Shown: in pieces, positions 1 through 7,683 of the stretch | Position numbering within the stretch: the stretch's first letter is position 1 | How the letters are laid out: the number at the start of each line of letters is the position of its first letter | Assembly (NCBI GenBank): GCA_036008325.1 | Contig: DASYNW010000144.1 | Span: 1-15,058 of the forward strand | Reading direction: 5' to 3' | DNA from: AP-15 sp036008325 | Lineage (GTDB): Bacteria > Pseudomonadota > Alphaproteobacteria > ATCC43930 > CGMCC-115725 | DNA: 15,058 nucleotides | Translations under genes and position numbers: made by a program | Notes under the pieces: generated by a model | The model's database searches: none | The model's input: the letters and a program-made list of their open reading frames with translations, nothing else | What the model was told of the DNA's origin: nothing

Positions 1-2
1 TG

Positions 3-806
3 CTACATCGCTAATCCGCGGCGCAGACCGGCGATTCGTTCGACCGCCAGCACGACCGCCATCGCGAAGCCGATCAAGAGGGTCGAGATCGCTGCCACCG
101 ACGGGTCGAACACCGCCGAGATCCGCTGAAAAATCAGCAGCGGCACCGGGTTGTGCTGGGCGTCGGCGAGCCACAGCGAGATCGGGAAATTGTCGAACGA
201 CACCATGAAGGCAAAGAGCGCGCCGGCGGCGAGGCCGGGGGCGATCTGCGGCACGGTGATGCGGCGAAACACCCGCCAGCGCGCGGCGCCCAGGGTCTGC
301 GCCGCCTCCTCGAGGACGAGATCGGCCAGCATCAGGCTGGCGCCGACCGTGCGCACGACATAGGGCATCGTGACCAGCACATGGGCGATCAACAGGTTGA
401 GCGCTGCGTTGTCGGAACGCAGCATCGCGAACAGCTGAAGCAGCGCGACGCCGGTGATCAGCACCGGAAAGATCAGCGGCGTCAGCAGGATCGAAGCGAC
501 CGCATCGCGGCCGGGAAAGCGGCCGCGCGCCACGGCGAAAGCGGCCGGTACGCCGAGCGCCAACGCCCCGGCCGTCGCCGCCAGGGCAAGCTCGGTGCTG
601 AATGTGAGCGAGCTTAAAAATTCGCCATCGTGCAGGATCTGCCCATACCAGCGCATCGTGAAGCCGTGCGGCGGGAAAACGACAAAGGCGGTATCGCTGA
701 ACGAGATCGCGACGGTGACGGCGAGCGGCGCCAGGGTGAAGATCAGCATCGCCGCGGTGACCGGCACCACAAGCCAGGCGAGCGGCCCGTGGAGTCGGCT
801 GTTCAT
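3..806 (-). CDS. ABC transporter permease, PotC-like (binding-protein-dependent)
   Basis: A 267-residue inner-membrane permease of the MetI/PotC type, one half of the channel of an ABC importer. A hydrophobic N-terminal segment (about residues 9-35) is followed by five further hydrophobic stretches. The cytoplasmic EAA loop that docks the ATPase is clear at residues 166-191 (EEAAQTLGA, then G at 191). The start codon at 806 overlaps the stop of the upstream permease gene as ATGA (803-806), so the two are translationally coupled. The family takes up polyamines, opines, phosphonates and similar small solutes; the permease sequence alone does not show the substrate. No ATPase or periplasmic binding protein lies in the window; they may follow beyond the left edge, since the stop codon is only three bases from it. 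The PotC-like role is inferred from its position as the second permease and from its N-terminus. Confidence 0.9.
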   Translation of the reverse strand: MNSRLHGPLAWLVVPVTAAMLIFTLAPLAVTVAISFSDTAFVVFPPHGFTMRWYGQILHDGEFLSSLTFSTELALAATAGALALGVPAAFAVARGRFPGRDAVASILLTPLIFPVLITGVALLQLFAMLRSDNAALNLLIAHVLVTMPYVVRTVGASLMLADLVLEEAAQTLGAARWRVFRRITVPQIAPGLAAGALFAFMVSFDNFPISLWLADAQHNPVPLLIFQRISAVFDPSVAAISTLLIGFAMAVVLAVERIAGLRRGLAM

Positions 807-1735
807 CGGGCACGCAACCTTCGGCTGCGGTCGAGCAGGCGCACCGAGGCGATGTTGACGGCCAGAACGATGGCGACCAGCACGGCGGCGACGGTGGCGC
901 CGAACGGCCAGTCATAGACCGTCAGGATCTGCTGATCGACCAGCATGCCCAGCATTTGCGCGGACGTGCCGCCGAGGATGGCCGGGGTCACAAAAGAGCC
1001 GGCCGTCAGCGAGAACACCAAGGTGGCGCCGACCGCGAGCCCGGGCAGGCTCAATGGCAGAGTAATGCGGCAGAATCGGCGCCATTGGGCGGCGCCCAAG
1101 GTCGTCGCCGCCTCGTCGAGCGCCGGGTCGATCTTGCCGAGCGCCGAGGCCAGCGGCAGCACCATCAGCGGAAAGAACACGTGCAGCGAGCCGATCACCA
1201 CCGCGGCGTCGGTATAGAGCAGGCGCAGCGGCCGGTGGATAAAGCCGGTCGTCAGCAGCAGCCAGTTGAGAACCCCGGTCGGACCGTTGCCGAGGATCAC
1301 CTCCCAACCATAGGTTCTGACCACGATGCTGACGATCAAGGGCGCGATGACGATCATCGTGATCGCCCGCGCGGCGAACGCACCGGCGCCGACCATCACC
1401 AGCGCCACCGGATAGGCCAGAAGCGCTGCCGCCGCAGTCGTCCACAGGCTGATCTTGAGCGTGGTCCACAATACATGCGCGTAGAGCGCGGTGTCGAAGA
1501 AATGCCGGTAATGCTGAAGGGTCAGCGGCAACCCGACGGTGCCGCTCGTCGATTGGGTCAAAAAGCTGTAGGCGAACAAATTGACCGCCGGGAGCGCAAA
1601 GAAGAACGCCAGAAACGTCAGCGCCGGCAGTAGCTGCAGCGCGGGCGCGAGCATGCCGGGCGGCAGCCTGGCGGCGATCGCGCGGCAGGCGTCGACGAGC
1701 GATGATGAGCGGATAACGGCCGCCGGGGCGGGCAT
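803..1735 (-). CDS. ABC transporter permease, PotB-like (binding-protein-dependent)
   Basis: A 310-residue inner-membrane permease of the PotB/MetI class and the partner of the PotC-like permease that follows it. A long N-terminal cytoplasmic stretch (about 30 residues) precedes the first membrane segment (about 33-58). The EAA loop is at residues 208-232 (DEAATTLGAAQWRR, then PG). I chose the ATG at 1735 because an AAGGGAG ribosome site lies about 10 bases upstream. An in-frame ATG at 1777 (14 residues longer) lacks such a site. The reading frame stays open far upstream, across the lyase gene on the other strand, but that extension is arginine-rich antisense translation and not real. It is divergent from the CoA-ester lyase with a gap of 171 bp that must hold both promoters; I see no convincing promoter boxes there. 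The substrate is unknown. Confidence 0.88.
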   Translation of the reverse strand: MPAPAAVIRSSSLVDACRAIAARLPPGMLAPALQLLPALTFLAFFFALPAVNLFAYSFLTQSTSGTVGLPLTLQHYRHFFDTALYAHVLWTTLKISLWTTAAAALLAYPVALVMVGAGAFAARAITMIVIAPLIVSIVVRTYGWEVILGNGPTGVLNWLLLTTGFIHRPLRLLYTDAAVVIGSLHVFFPLMVLPLASALGKIDPALDEAATTLGAAQWRRFCRITLPLSLPGLAVGATLVFSLTAGSFVTPAILGGTSAQMLGMLVDQQILTVYDWPFGATVAAVLVAIVLAVNIASVRLLDRSRRLRAR

Positions 1736-1906
1736 CGACAGGGCACTCCCTTGGTGCGCAGCGGCGACTCCCCCCATCGTGAGCCCGCAAGATCCATGCC
1801 AGAAACTCCTGCCCGGCGGTGCGGCCCGCGCTCGACGATGGGATCGACGGCGGCGCCGACGGCGTTGCTGAGGTATCTTGCGCCGACCAAACTCACGGAG
1901 CCGCCG

Positions 1907-2785
1907 ATGCTTCGCCCGCGCCGCAGCCTCTTGTTCATGCCGGGATCGAACCCGCGGGCGTTGGAAAAGGCACGGGCATTGCCGGCCGACGGGCTGATCT
2001 TCGATCTCGAAGATGCGGTGGCGCCGGAAGCTAAGGACGCGGCGCGCGGGATGGTGGCGGCGGCGCTGGCCGCGGGCGGCTATGGCGGCCGCGAGCTGGT
2101 GTTGCGGGTCAACGGCCTCGACACGCCCTGGGGCCATGCCGACCTCGCCGCGGCGGCGACGATGCCGGTCGACGCGGTGCTGCTGCCGAAGGTCGAGGAC
2201 CCTGACCGGGTGCGGCTGGCGGCGGCGCTGCTCGAAACCCTGGGGGCGCCGCGGCGGCTCGCGCTGTGGTGCATGGTCGAGACCCCGCTCGGCATCCTCA
2301 ACGCGCGGGAGATTGCCGCGGCGAGCCCGCGGCTTGCAGCACTGGTCGTCGGCACCTCGGATCTGAGCAAGGATCTGCATGCGTTGCCCACCCCCGACCG
2401 CCTGGCGCTGCTGCCGGCGCTCGGCCTCGCCTTGCTCACGGCGCGGGCCCATGGGCTGGCGGCGCTCGACGGGGTCCATCTCGACCTCGCCGACGACGCG
2501 GGGTTCGCGCTCGCCTGCCGGCAGGGGCGAGAGCTCGGCTTCGACGGCAAGACCCTGATCCATCCCAAGCAGATCGAAGGCGCCAATGCGGCCTTCGCGC
2601 CGAGCGCCGAGGAGATCGCCTGGTCGCGGCGGGTCGTCGCGGAACATGGCGCGGCGGCGCGTTCGGGCAAAGGCGTCGTGTTGGTCGACGGCAAGCTCGT
2701 CGAGCACCTGCATGTCGACAGCGCCCGGCGGGTGTTGGCGATCGCCGAGGCGATCGAGCGGAATGCGGCGGTGCCCGGATCCTGA
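1907..2785 (+). CDS. CitE-like CoA-ester lyase (HpcH/HpaI aldolase family; malyl-/citramalyl-CoA lyase type)
   Basis: A 292-residue TIM-barrel lyase of the CitE/malyl-CoA lyase group, which cleaves or forms beta-hydroxyacyl-CoA esters such as malyl-CoA (glyoxylate + acetyl-CoA) with Mg2+. Visible family signatures: the N-terminal RRSLLFMPG strand, FDLEDAV at 32-38, the CoA/phosphate-binding Arg67 in LRVNG, the metal ligand Glu125 in VETPLG, and a second acidic ligand, Asp152 in GTSDLSKD, 27 residues later, as the family expects. KTLIHPKQI near residue 220 is also typical. The start at 1907 is supported by GGAG six bases upstream. Without the acyl-transferase and acyl-carrier subunits it is not citrate lyase. 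It precedes sdhCDAB in the same direction with a 279-bp gap, which suggests a role in C2/C4 acid metabolism near the TCA cycle. The exact substrate cannot be assigned from the sequence. Confidence 0.9.
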   Translation: MLRPRRSLLFMPGSNPRALEKARALPADGLIFDLEDAVAPEAKDAARGMVAAALAAGGYGGRELVLRVNGLDTPWGHADLAAAATMPVDAVLLPKVEDPDRVRLAAALLETLGAPRRLALWCMVETPLGILNAREIAAASPRLAALVVGTSDLSKDLHALPTPDRLALLPALGLALLTARAHGLAALDGVHLDLADDAGFALACRQGRELGFDGKTLIHPKQIEGANAAFAPSAEEIAWSRRVVAEHGAAARSGKGVVLVDGKLVEHLHVDSARRVLAIAEAIERNAAVPGS

Positions 2786-2841
2786 ACCCTACCGCTGCGC
2801 GCCGGGAGGAAAAGGGGAAGGAGGGATCGGGCGAGCCTCCG

Positions 2842-2868
2842 TTGACACCTCCGGGAACGCGGTCTAAG
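2842..2868 (+). promoter_or_regulatory. candidate sigma-70 promoter for the sdh operon, within the 279-bp lyase-sdhC gap
   Basis: TTGACA at 2842-2847 is a perfect -35 match. TCTAAG at 2863-2868 matches the -10 consensus at four of six positions, with a 15-base spacer that is shorter than ideal. It would start transcription near 2875 and give a leader of about 190 bases before sdhC. The rest of the gap (2786-3064) has no credible gene. It holds a short direct repeat of CATTCCAG (3036-3043 and 3045-3052) just upstream of the sdhC start. No clear terminator follows the lyase, so read-through from it is also possible. Confidence 0.3.
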
Positions 2869-3064
2869 TCACCGGGAGGGCGCGCGAATGCCGTGCCCGC
2901 CGCGATATTCACCGAGGATGTGGATGCCTGCGATCACGTGCCGCGATACCGGTTCCGGGCGATCGACGCCCCCGCGGTTGCCTCGGTCCCGCTGATTTCG
3001 GCGCGCCAGGCGCCGCCGCTTCGCCGACCCCCCTTCATTCCAGTCATTCCAGGTCAGCCCGTTT

Positions 3065-3457
3065 ATGAGATCAGCCGACCGGCCGTTGTCGCCGCACCTT
3101 CAGATCTACCGCTGGCAGCTCACCTCGGTTCTGTCGATCCTGCACCGGGCGACCGGCGTGGCGCTGGGCCTCGGCGGCATCCTTTTTGTCTGGTGGCTGG
3201 TCGCCGCCGCGTGCGGCCCCGATGCCTACCGCACGGTCGACGATTTTCTCGGCTCCTGGCTTGGGATTGTTCTGCTGCTCGGCTGGAGTGCGGCACTGTT
3301 CTATCATTTGTGCAACGGCATTCGGCATCTGGTGTGGGACACCGGCCATGCCCTCGACCTCAAATCGGTCTATGTTGGCGGTTGGCTGGTGATCGCCGCG
3401 ACGACGGCTCTGACCCTGATCGCCTGGGTCGCCGGCATTGCGCGCTGGGTCGGCTGA
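3065..3457 (+). CDS. sdhC: succinate dehydrogenase cytochrome b556 subunit
   Basis: A 130-residue membrane anchor of complex II, carrying heme b and part of the ubiquinone site together with SdhD. The N-terminal RPLSPHLQIYR motif and SILHRATG (residues 24-31) are diagnostic. Ser24 and Arg28 correspond to the quinone-site Ser and Arg of the family. The likely axial heme ligand is His81 in FYHLCNGIRH. Three hydrophobic segments (about 31-50, 63-84 and 105-128) match the family fold. The length is normal. The ATG at 3065 begins directly before the conserved RPLSPH segment, and only a weak AGG-type ribosome site is present about a dozen bases upstream. It is the first gene of sdhCDAB; sdhD starts one base after its stop codon. 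Confidence 0.96.
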   Translation: MRSADRPLSPHLQIYRWQLTSVLSILHRATGVALGLGGILFVWWLVAAACGPDAYRTVDDFLGSWLGIVLLLGWSAALFYHLCNGIRHLVWDTGHALDLKSVYVGGWLVIAATTALTLIAWVAGIARWVG

Positions 3458-3458
3458 G

Positions 3459-3854
3459 ATGGCCCCATCACGGATGCGTTCGCCGCTCGGCCGCGCGATC
3501 GGCCTCGGCTCGGCCAAGGAAGGGGTTGAGCATTGGCTGGTGCAGCGGATCAGCGCGCTGGCCCTGGTGCCGCTGGCGCTGTGGTTCGTGATCGCCGTGA
3601 TCGGCCTGGTCGGCGCCGATTACGACACCGTGCAGGCCTGGGTCGGCCAGCCGCTGCCGGCGATCTTGCTGGTGCTGCTGCTGATCGCCACCTTTTATCA
3701 TGCGGCCCTCGGGCTCCAAGTCGTGATCGAGGACTATATACATGGCGAGCTCGCCAGGTTCGGCCTGGTGATCGCCGCCCGCTTGGCCTGCATCGCCCTT
3801 GCCGTCGCCGGCATCGTCGCGGTGCTGACCCTGGCGCTCGGAACCGCGGTCTAG
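3459..3854 (+). CDS. sdhD: succinate dehydrogenase hydrophobic membrane anchor subunit
   Basis: The second membrane anchor of complex II, 131 residues. It has the alphaproteobacterial N-terminus MRSPLGRAIGLGSAKEG (from residue 6), then HWLVQRISALALVPL (25-39), and three membrane helices (about 32-52, 66-90 and 100-128). The heme/quinone region is YHAALGLQVVIEDY (80-93), with His81 and the Asp92-Tyr93 pair that in related enzymes lines the quinone pocket. I chose the ATG at 3459 because it lies one base after the sdhC stop. The frame is open slightly further upstream, but that part overlaps sdhC and is not conserved. sdhA follows after 18 bases. Confidence 0.95.
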   Translation: MAPSRMRSPLGRAIGLGSAKEGVEHWLVQRISALALVPLALWFVIAVIGLVGADYDTVQAWVGQPLPAILLVLLLIATFYHAALGLQVVIEDYIHGELARFGLVIAARLACIALAVAGIVAVLTLALGTAV

Positions 3855-3872
3855 CCGATCGGGAGTTGCACG

Positions 3873-5666
3873 ATGCCACCCGCCTACGAGATCACCGATC
3901 ACCGTTATGACGTTGTCGTCGTCGGCGCCGGCGGGGCCGGCCTGCGCGCGACCCTGGGCTGCACCAGCGAAGGGCTGCAGACCGCCTGCATCAGCAAGGT
4001 GTTCCCGACCCGCAGCCACACCGTCGCCGCGCAGGGCGGGATCAGCGCCGCACTCGGCAACCTCGAGCCCGACGATTGGCGCTGGCACATGTACGACACG
4101 GTCAAGGGCTCGGACTGGCTCGGCGACCAGGACGCGATCGAATACATGTGCCGCACCGCGATCCCGGCGGTGATCGAGCTCGAACATATGGGCGTGCCGT
4201 TTTCCCGCACCGAGGACGGGCGGATCTATCAGCGGCCGTTCGGCGGGCACATGACCGACTACGGCGACGGCGACCCGGCCCGCCGCGCCTGCGCCGCCGC
4301 CGACCGCACTGGGCACGCGCTGATCCATACGCTCTACCAGCAATGCCTGAAGCACAACGCGCGCTTCTTTGTCGAATATTTCGTGCTCGACCTGATCACC
4401 GACGAGGAGGGCGCCTGCCGCGGGGTCATGGCCTGGAACCTCGAAGACGGCAGCCTGCACCGTTTTCACGCCCATCTGGTGATCCTCGCCACCGGCGGCT
4501 ACGGGCGCACCTATTTCTCCTGCACCTCGGCCCATACCTGCACCGGCGACGGCAACGCGATGGTGCTGCGCGCCGGGCTGCCGCTGCAGGACATGGAGTT
4601 CGTGCAGTTCCATCCGACCGGCATCTACGGCGCCGGGTGCCTGATCACCGAGGGCGCGCGCGGCGAGGGCGGCTATCTGACCAACAGCGAGGGTGTGCGC
4701 TTTATGGAGGGCTACGCCCCGCACGCCAAGGACCTCGCCTCGCGCGATGTGGTCAGCCGGGCGATGACCATCGAGATCCGCGAGGGCCGCGGCTGCGGCC
4801 CGCAGAAAGACCACATCCTCTTACACCTCGAACATCTGTCGCCCGAGGTGCTGCATCTGCGGCTGCCCGGGATCTCCGAGACGGCGCGGATCTTTTCCGG
4901 GGTCGATGTGACCCGCGAGCCGATCCCGGTGTTGCCGACCGTGCACTACAACATGGGCGGCATCCCGACCAATTATCACGGCGAGGTCTTGAGCCCGACC
5001 GCCGACGACACGGAACGGGTGGCGCCGGGGTTGATGGCGATCGGCGAGGCGGCTTGCGTCTCGGTGCACGGCGCCAACCGGCTGGGGTGCAACTCGCTCC
5101 TCGACATCGTCGTGTTCGGCCGCGCCGCCGCCCGTCGCGCCGCCGAGCTGGTCCGCCCGGAGACGCCGCACCGGCCGCTGGCAAAAGCCGCGGGCGAAGA
5201 GGCGGTCGCCCGGCTCGACGCGGTGCGCCACGCTGAGGGCCCGCGCAAGACCGGCGAGATCCGGCTCGACATGCAGCGCGTCATGCAATCGAACTGCGCC
5301 GTCTTTCGCACCGCCGAGGTGCTGAAGGAAGGGGTGGAAAAGATCGACGGCGTGGCGCACAGCTTCGCCGATCTCGGCATCGCCGATCGCTCGATGATCT
5401 GGAACAGCGATCTGGCCGAGGCGCTCGAGCTCGAAAACCTGCTGGAGCAGGCGGTGGTCACCCTGCACTCGGCGGCCAACCGCACCGAGAGCCGCGGCGC
5501 GCACGCGCGCGAGGACTATCCCGAGCGCGACGACCGGAACTGGCTCAAGCACACGCTCGTCTGGCTCGACGCCGACGGCGGGGTCAAGACCGGCTATCGC
5601 CCGGTCCATCTCTACACTCTGTCCAACGAGGTGCAGCCCTTCCCGCCCAAGGCGCGGGTTTATTGA
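3873..5666 (+). CDS. sdhA: succinate dehydrogenase flavoprotein subunit
   Basis: The 597-residue catalytic subunit of complex II, which oxidises succinate to fumarate and passes electrons to SdhB. The dinucleotide-binding motif GAGGAG is at 18-23. His49 in RSHTVAAQGG is the residue that carries covalent FAD in this family. Active-site residues are all in place: His247 (HPTGIYG), the TEGARGEGG loop (around 263), Arg291 (ASRDVVSR), His358 (PTVHYNMGG) and Arg403 (GANRLGCNSL). The C-terminus with LYTLSNEVQPFPPKARVY is complete and the length is typical. A GGGAG ribosome site lies just upstream of the ATG. Oddly for a tight operon, the next gene, sdhB, is 215 bp away, across a repeat element. Confidence 0.98.
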   Translation: MPPAYEITDHRYDVVVVGAGGAGLRATLGCTSEGLQTACISKVFPTRSHTVAAQGGISAALGNLEPDDWRWHMYDTVKGSDWLGDQDAIEYMCRTAIPAVIELEHMGVPFSRTEDGRIYQRPFGGHMTDYGDGDPARRACAAADRTGHALIHTLYQQCLKHNARFFVEYFVLDLITDEEGACRGVMAWNLEDGSLHRFHAHLVILATGGYGRTYFSCTSAHTCTGDGNAMVLRAGLPLQDMEFVQFHPTGIYGAGCLITEGARGEGGYLTNSEGVRFMEGYAPHAKDLASRDVVSRAMTIEIREGRGCGPQKDHILLHLEHLSPEVLHLRLPGISETARIFSGVDVTREPIPVLPTVHYNMGGIPTNYHGEVLSPTADDTERVAPGLMAIGEAACVSVHGANRLGCNSLLDIVVFGRAAARRAAELVRPETPHRPLAKAAGEEAVARLDAVRHAEGPRKTGEIRLDMQRVMQSNCAVFRTAEVLKEGVEKIDGVAHSFADLGIADRSMIWNSDLAEALELENLLEQAVVTLHSAANRTESRGAHAREDYPERDDRNWLKHTLVWLDADGGVKTGYRPVHLYTLSNEVQPFPPKARVY

Positions 5667-5715
5667 TGCGGTGCATCGTGGCTAGCTTGTGTTCAAATTG
5701 TTTGCTCCCACTGAA

Positions 5716-5805
5716 GTCGTCATGGCCGGACTTGTTCCGGCCATCCATGAGTTCCAATCGGGTCGCAGAGAGGCGTGGATCACCGGGACGAGCCCGGTGA
5801 TGACG
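5716..5805. repeat. REP/BIME-like double palindrome between sdhA and sdhB
   Basis: Two hairpins face each other. The left one pairs ATGGCCGGA (5722-5730) with TCCGGCCAT (5736-5744) around a CTTGT loop. The right one pairs ATCACCGGG (5779-5787) with CCCGGTGAT (5793-5801) around an ACGAG loop. Each stem is a perfect 9 bp. The outer ends CGTCAT (5718-5723) and ATGACG (5800-5805) are also inverted copies. Reading the right arm on the opposite strand, the two arms are clearly the same repeat unit, with stem differences that preserve pairing. From memory, repeats of this GTCATGGCCGG...CCATCCA type are abundant between genes in Bradyrhizobium-like and rhodospirillal genomes. The 215-bp gap (5667-5881) holds nothing else; a short open frame through it (5689-5889) merely translates the repeat. 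Confidence 0.85.
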
Positions 5806-5881
5806 GTCGAGAGCAGAGGCCGTAGGCTTCCCCGAACAGTTCCGCGCCTTGGCGTGAAAGACGCGCTTGAGGAACAGCGCA

Positions 5882-6661
5882 ATGGGTGAGTTCACCCTGC
5901 CGGCAAACTCCAAGCTCGGCCGCGGCAAGAGCGTGGCGGCGCCGCCCGAGGCGACGCGGGTGCGCGAGTTCAGGATCTATCGGTGGAACCCCGATGACGG
6001 CAAAAACCCGGTCGTCGACAGCTTTGCGGTCGATCTCGACCGGTGCGGCCCGATGGTCCTCGACGCGCTGATCAAGATCAAGAACGAGATCGACACAACC
6101 CTGACCTTTCGCCGCTCGTGCCGGGAGGGGGTGTGCGGCTCTTGCGCGATGAATATCGACGGGGTCAATACGCTGGCCTGCACCACGGCGATCGCCGACA
6201 TCAAGGGCCCGGTGCGGATCAATCCGCTGCCGCATATGGCCGTGATCAAGGATCTGGTCCCCGATCTGACCCACATCTATGCGCAATACAACGCGATCCA
6301 GCCTTGGCTGCAAAGCGAAGATGCGGGGCCGCCCGACCGCGAGCGGCCGCAGTCCGAGGCGGAGCGCGAGAAGCTCGACGGGCTGTGGGAGTGCATCTTG
6401 TGCTTCTGCTGCTCGACCGCGTGCCCCTCCTACTGGTGGAACGGCGAGCGCTATCTGGGGCCGGCAGTGCTGCTGCAGGCCTATCGCTGGATCGCCGACA
6501 GCCGCGACGAGGCGACCGGCAGCCGGCTCGACGCGCTCGAAGACCCGTTCCGGCTCTACCGCTGCCACACCATCATGAACTGCACCCGCACCTGCCCCAA
6601 GGGCCTGAACCCGGCCAAGGCCATCGCCGAGATCAAAAAGCTGATGGTGTTGCGGCGCTGA
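5882..6661 (+). CDS. sdhB: succinate dehydrogenase iron-sulfur subunit
   Basis: The 259-residue electron-transfer subunit of complex II. [2Fe-2S] ligands: Cys80, Cys85, Cys88 and Cys100 (CREGVCGSC...LAC). The C-terminal ferredoxin-like domain has CILCFCC at 171-177. By analogy with E. coli, Cys171, Cys174, Cys177 and Cys238 bind [4Fe-4S], and Cys181, Cys228 and Cys234 bind [3Fe-4S]. PSYWWNGERYLGPA (182-195) forms part of the quinone-site face. The ATG at 5882 is supported by GAGGAA seven bases upstream; a TTG five codons earlier lies inside that ribosome site and is rejected. It is separated from sdhA by a REP-like double hairpin, which could alter the relative expression or mRNA stability of the two cistrons. 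Confidence 0.97.
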   Translation: MGEFTLPANSKLGRGKSVAAPPEATRVREFRIYRWNPDDGKNPVVDSFAVDLDRCGPMVLDALIKIKNEIDTTLTFRRSCREGVCGSCAMNIDGVNTLACTTAIADIKGPVRINPLPHMAVIKDLVPDLTHIYAQYNAIQPWLQSEDAGPPDRERPQSEAEREKLDGLWECILCFCCSTACPSYWWNGERYLGPAVLLQAYRWIADSRDEATGSRLDALEDPFRLYRCHTIMNCTRTCPKGLNPAKAIAEIKKLMVLRR

Positions 6662-6709
6662 GCCGCCCTTGCGAACGGCTGTCCGCCCCCCAACGAGGAG
6701 TGATCGGCG

Positions 6710-7591
6710 ATGGAACTCGGCAAGCTCGGCGTCTGGGCGTCGATGGACCGGATGAGTGCAGCCGCGGCGGCGGCCTTCGCCCGGCGGGTCGAGGAATGGG
6801 GATATGGCGCGCTGTGGACGCCCGAGAGTCGCGGGCGCAACGCGCTGGTGCTGTCGTCGTGGCTGCTCGCCAACACCCGAAAGCTGATCGTCGCAACCGG
6901 GATCGCCAACATCTATGCCCGCGACCCGATGGCCATGGCCAACGGCCAGCGCACCTTGGCCGAACAGTCGGGCGGCCGGTTTCTGCTCGGCGTCGGGGTG
7001 TCGCACCGCCCGATGGTCGAGGGGCTGCGCGGCCACGCCTACGGCCGGCCGGTGGCGACGATGCGCGCCTATCTGCGGGCGATGCGCGAGGCGCCCTACC
7101 AGGCGGTGCCGCCGCCCGAGCCGCCGGCGACCGTGGTCGCGGCCCTGGGCCCGAGGATGATGGCGCTGTCGAGCGAGTTCGCGGATGGGGCGCACCCCTA
7201 CAACACGACGCCGCAGCACACCGCCGAAGCGCGCGCGGCCCTCGGCCCCGGCAAATTGCTGTGCCCCGAGGTATGGGTCTTGCGCGAGACCGACCCGGCG
7301 ACGGCGCGGCGGGCGGCGCGCGAGGCGTTGTCGCACTACTTGCAGCTCGAAAACTACGTCAACGCCTGGCGCGGCCAGGGCTTTGGCGACGCTGACCTCG
7401 CCGGCGGGGGGTCCGACCGGTTTATCGACGCGATCGTCGCCTGGGGCGATGAAGCCGCAATCCGTGCCCGCATCGAGCAGCATTGGGATGCCGGCGCCGA
7501 CCATGTCTGCATCCAGCCGATCGGCCCACAGGGCTCGCGCGAGGTCGACGAAATCATTCTCGACCGATTGGCCCCGGTGCGGCAATCTTGA
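6710..7591 (+). CDS. LLM-class (luciferase-like) oxidoreductase, probable F420/flavin-dependent
   Basis: A 293-residue protein of the bacterial luciferase-like monooxygenase/F420-dependent oxidoreductase superfamily, a TIM-barrel fold. Features seen: an N-terminal strand GKLGVWASMDR, the YGALWTPES segment, the ATGIANIYARDPMAMANGQ region typical of the fold, and the GGRFLLGVGVSH segment that lines the cofactor pocket. The C-terminal GADHVCIQPIG is also characteristic. It resembles the subgroup once described as the MSMEG_4141-type F420-dependent family; this is recalled, not checked, and FMN use remains possible. The ATG at 6710 has GAGGAG nine bases upstream. It lies 48 bp after sdhB and 92 bp before apaG, all in one direction. 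The substrate is unknown. No F420-biosynthesis gene is in the window. Confidence 0.82.
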   Translation: MELGKLGVWASMDRMSAAAAAAFARRVEEWGYGALWTPESRGRNALVLSSWLLANTRKLIVATGIANIYARDPMAMANGQRTLAEQSGGRFLLGVGVSHRPMVEGLRGHAYGRPVATMRAYLRAMREAPYQAVPPPEPPATVVAALGPRMMALSSEFADGAHPYNTTPQHTAEARAALGPGKLLCPEVWVLRETDPATARRAAREALSHYLQLENYVNAWRGQGFGDADLAGGGSDRFIDAIVAWGDEAAIRARIEQHWDAGADHVCIQPIGPQGSREVDEIILDRLAPVRQS

Positions 7592-7683
7592 CGGACTCGG
7601 ACACGCGACCGACATTGTTCGCGCCGATCTCGGAACAGGCCAGCCGGCGACCGTGCCGGTCCGGACAGTGAGGGCGAGGGACC

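Noticed and set aside
803..2713. A 636-residue open frame on the minus strand covering the lyase gene and the permease
   Set aside because: Its first 326 residues are arginine-rich antisense of the CitE-like gene, with no ribosome site. The permease starts at 1735.
2879..3064. An open frame running through the lyase-sdhC gap (AIFTEDVDACDHVPRYR)
   Set aside because: It belongs to a long shadow frame overlapping both neighbours, with no start or ribosome site of its own.
3468..4814. A 448-residue minus-strand open frame over sdhD and sdhA
   Set aside because: Antisense shadow of two unmistakable genes, with histidine-, aspartate- and glycine-rich low-complexity translation.
5689..5889. A 66-residue open frame (MAGLVPAIHEF...) in the sdhA-sdhB gap
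   Set aside because: It is the translation of the double-hairpin repeat. Such frames are often annotated as hypothetical proteins but have no independent support.
6661..6680. A possible terminator hairpin (AGCCG/CGGCT) after sdhB
   Set aside because: Only a 5-bp stem and no T-run; not enough to call.
7590..7620. A TTGACG box after the LLM gene as a promoter for apaG
   Set aside because: No acceptable -10 partner at normal spacing.
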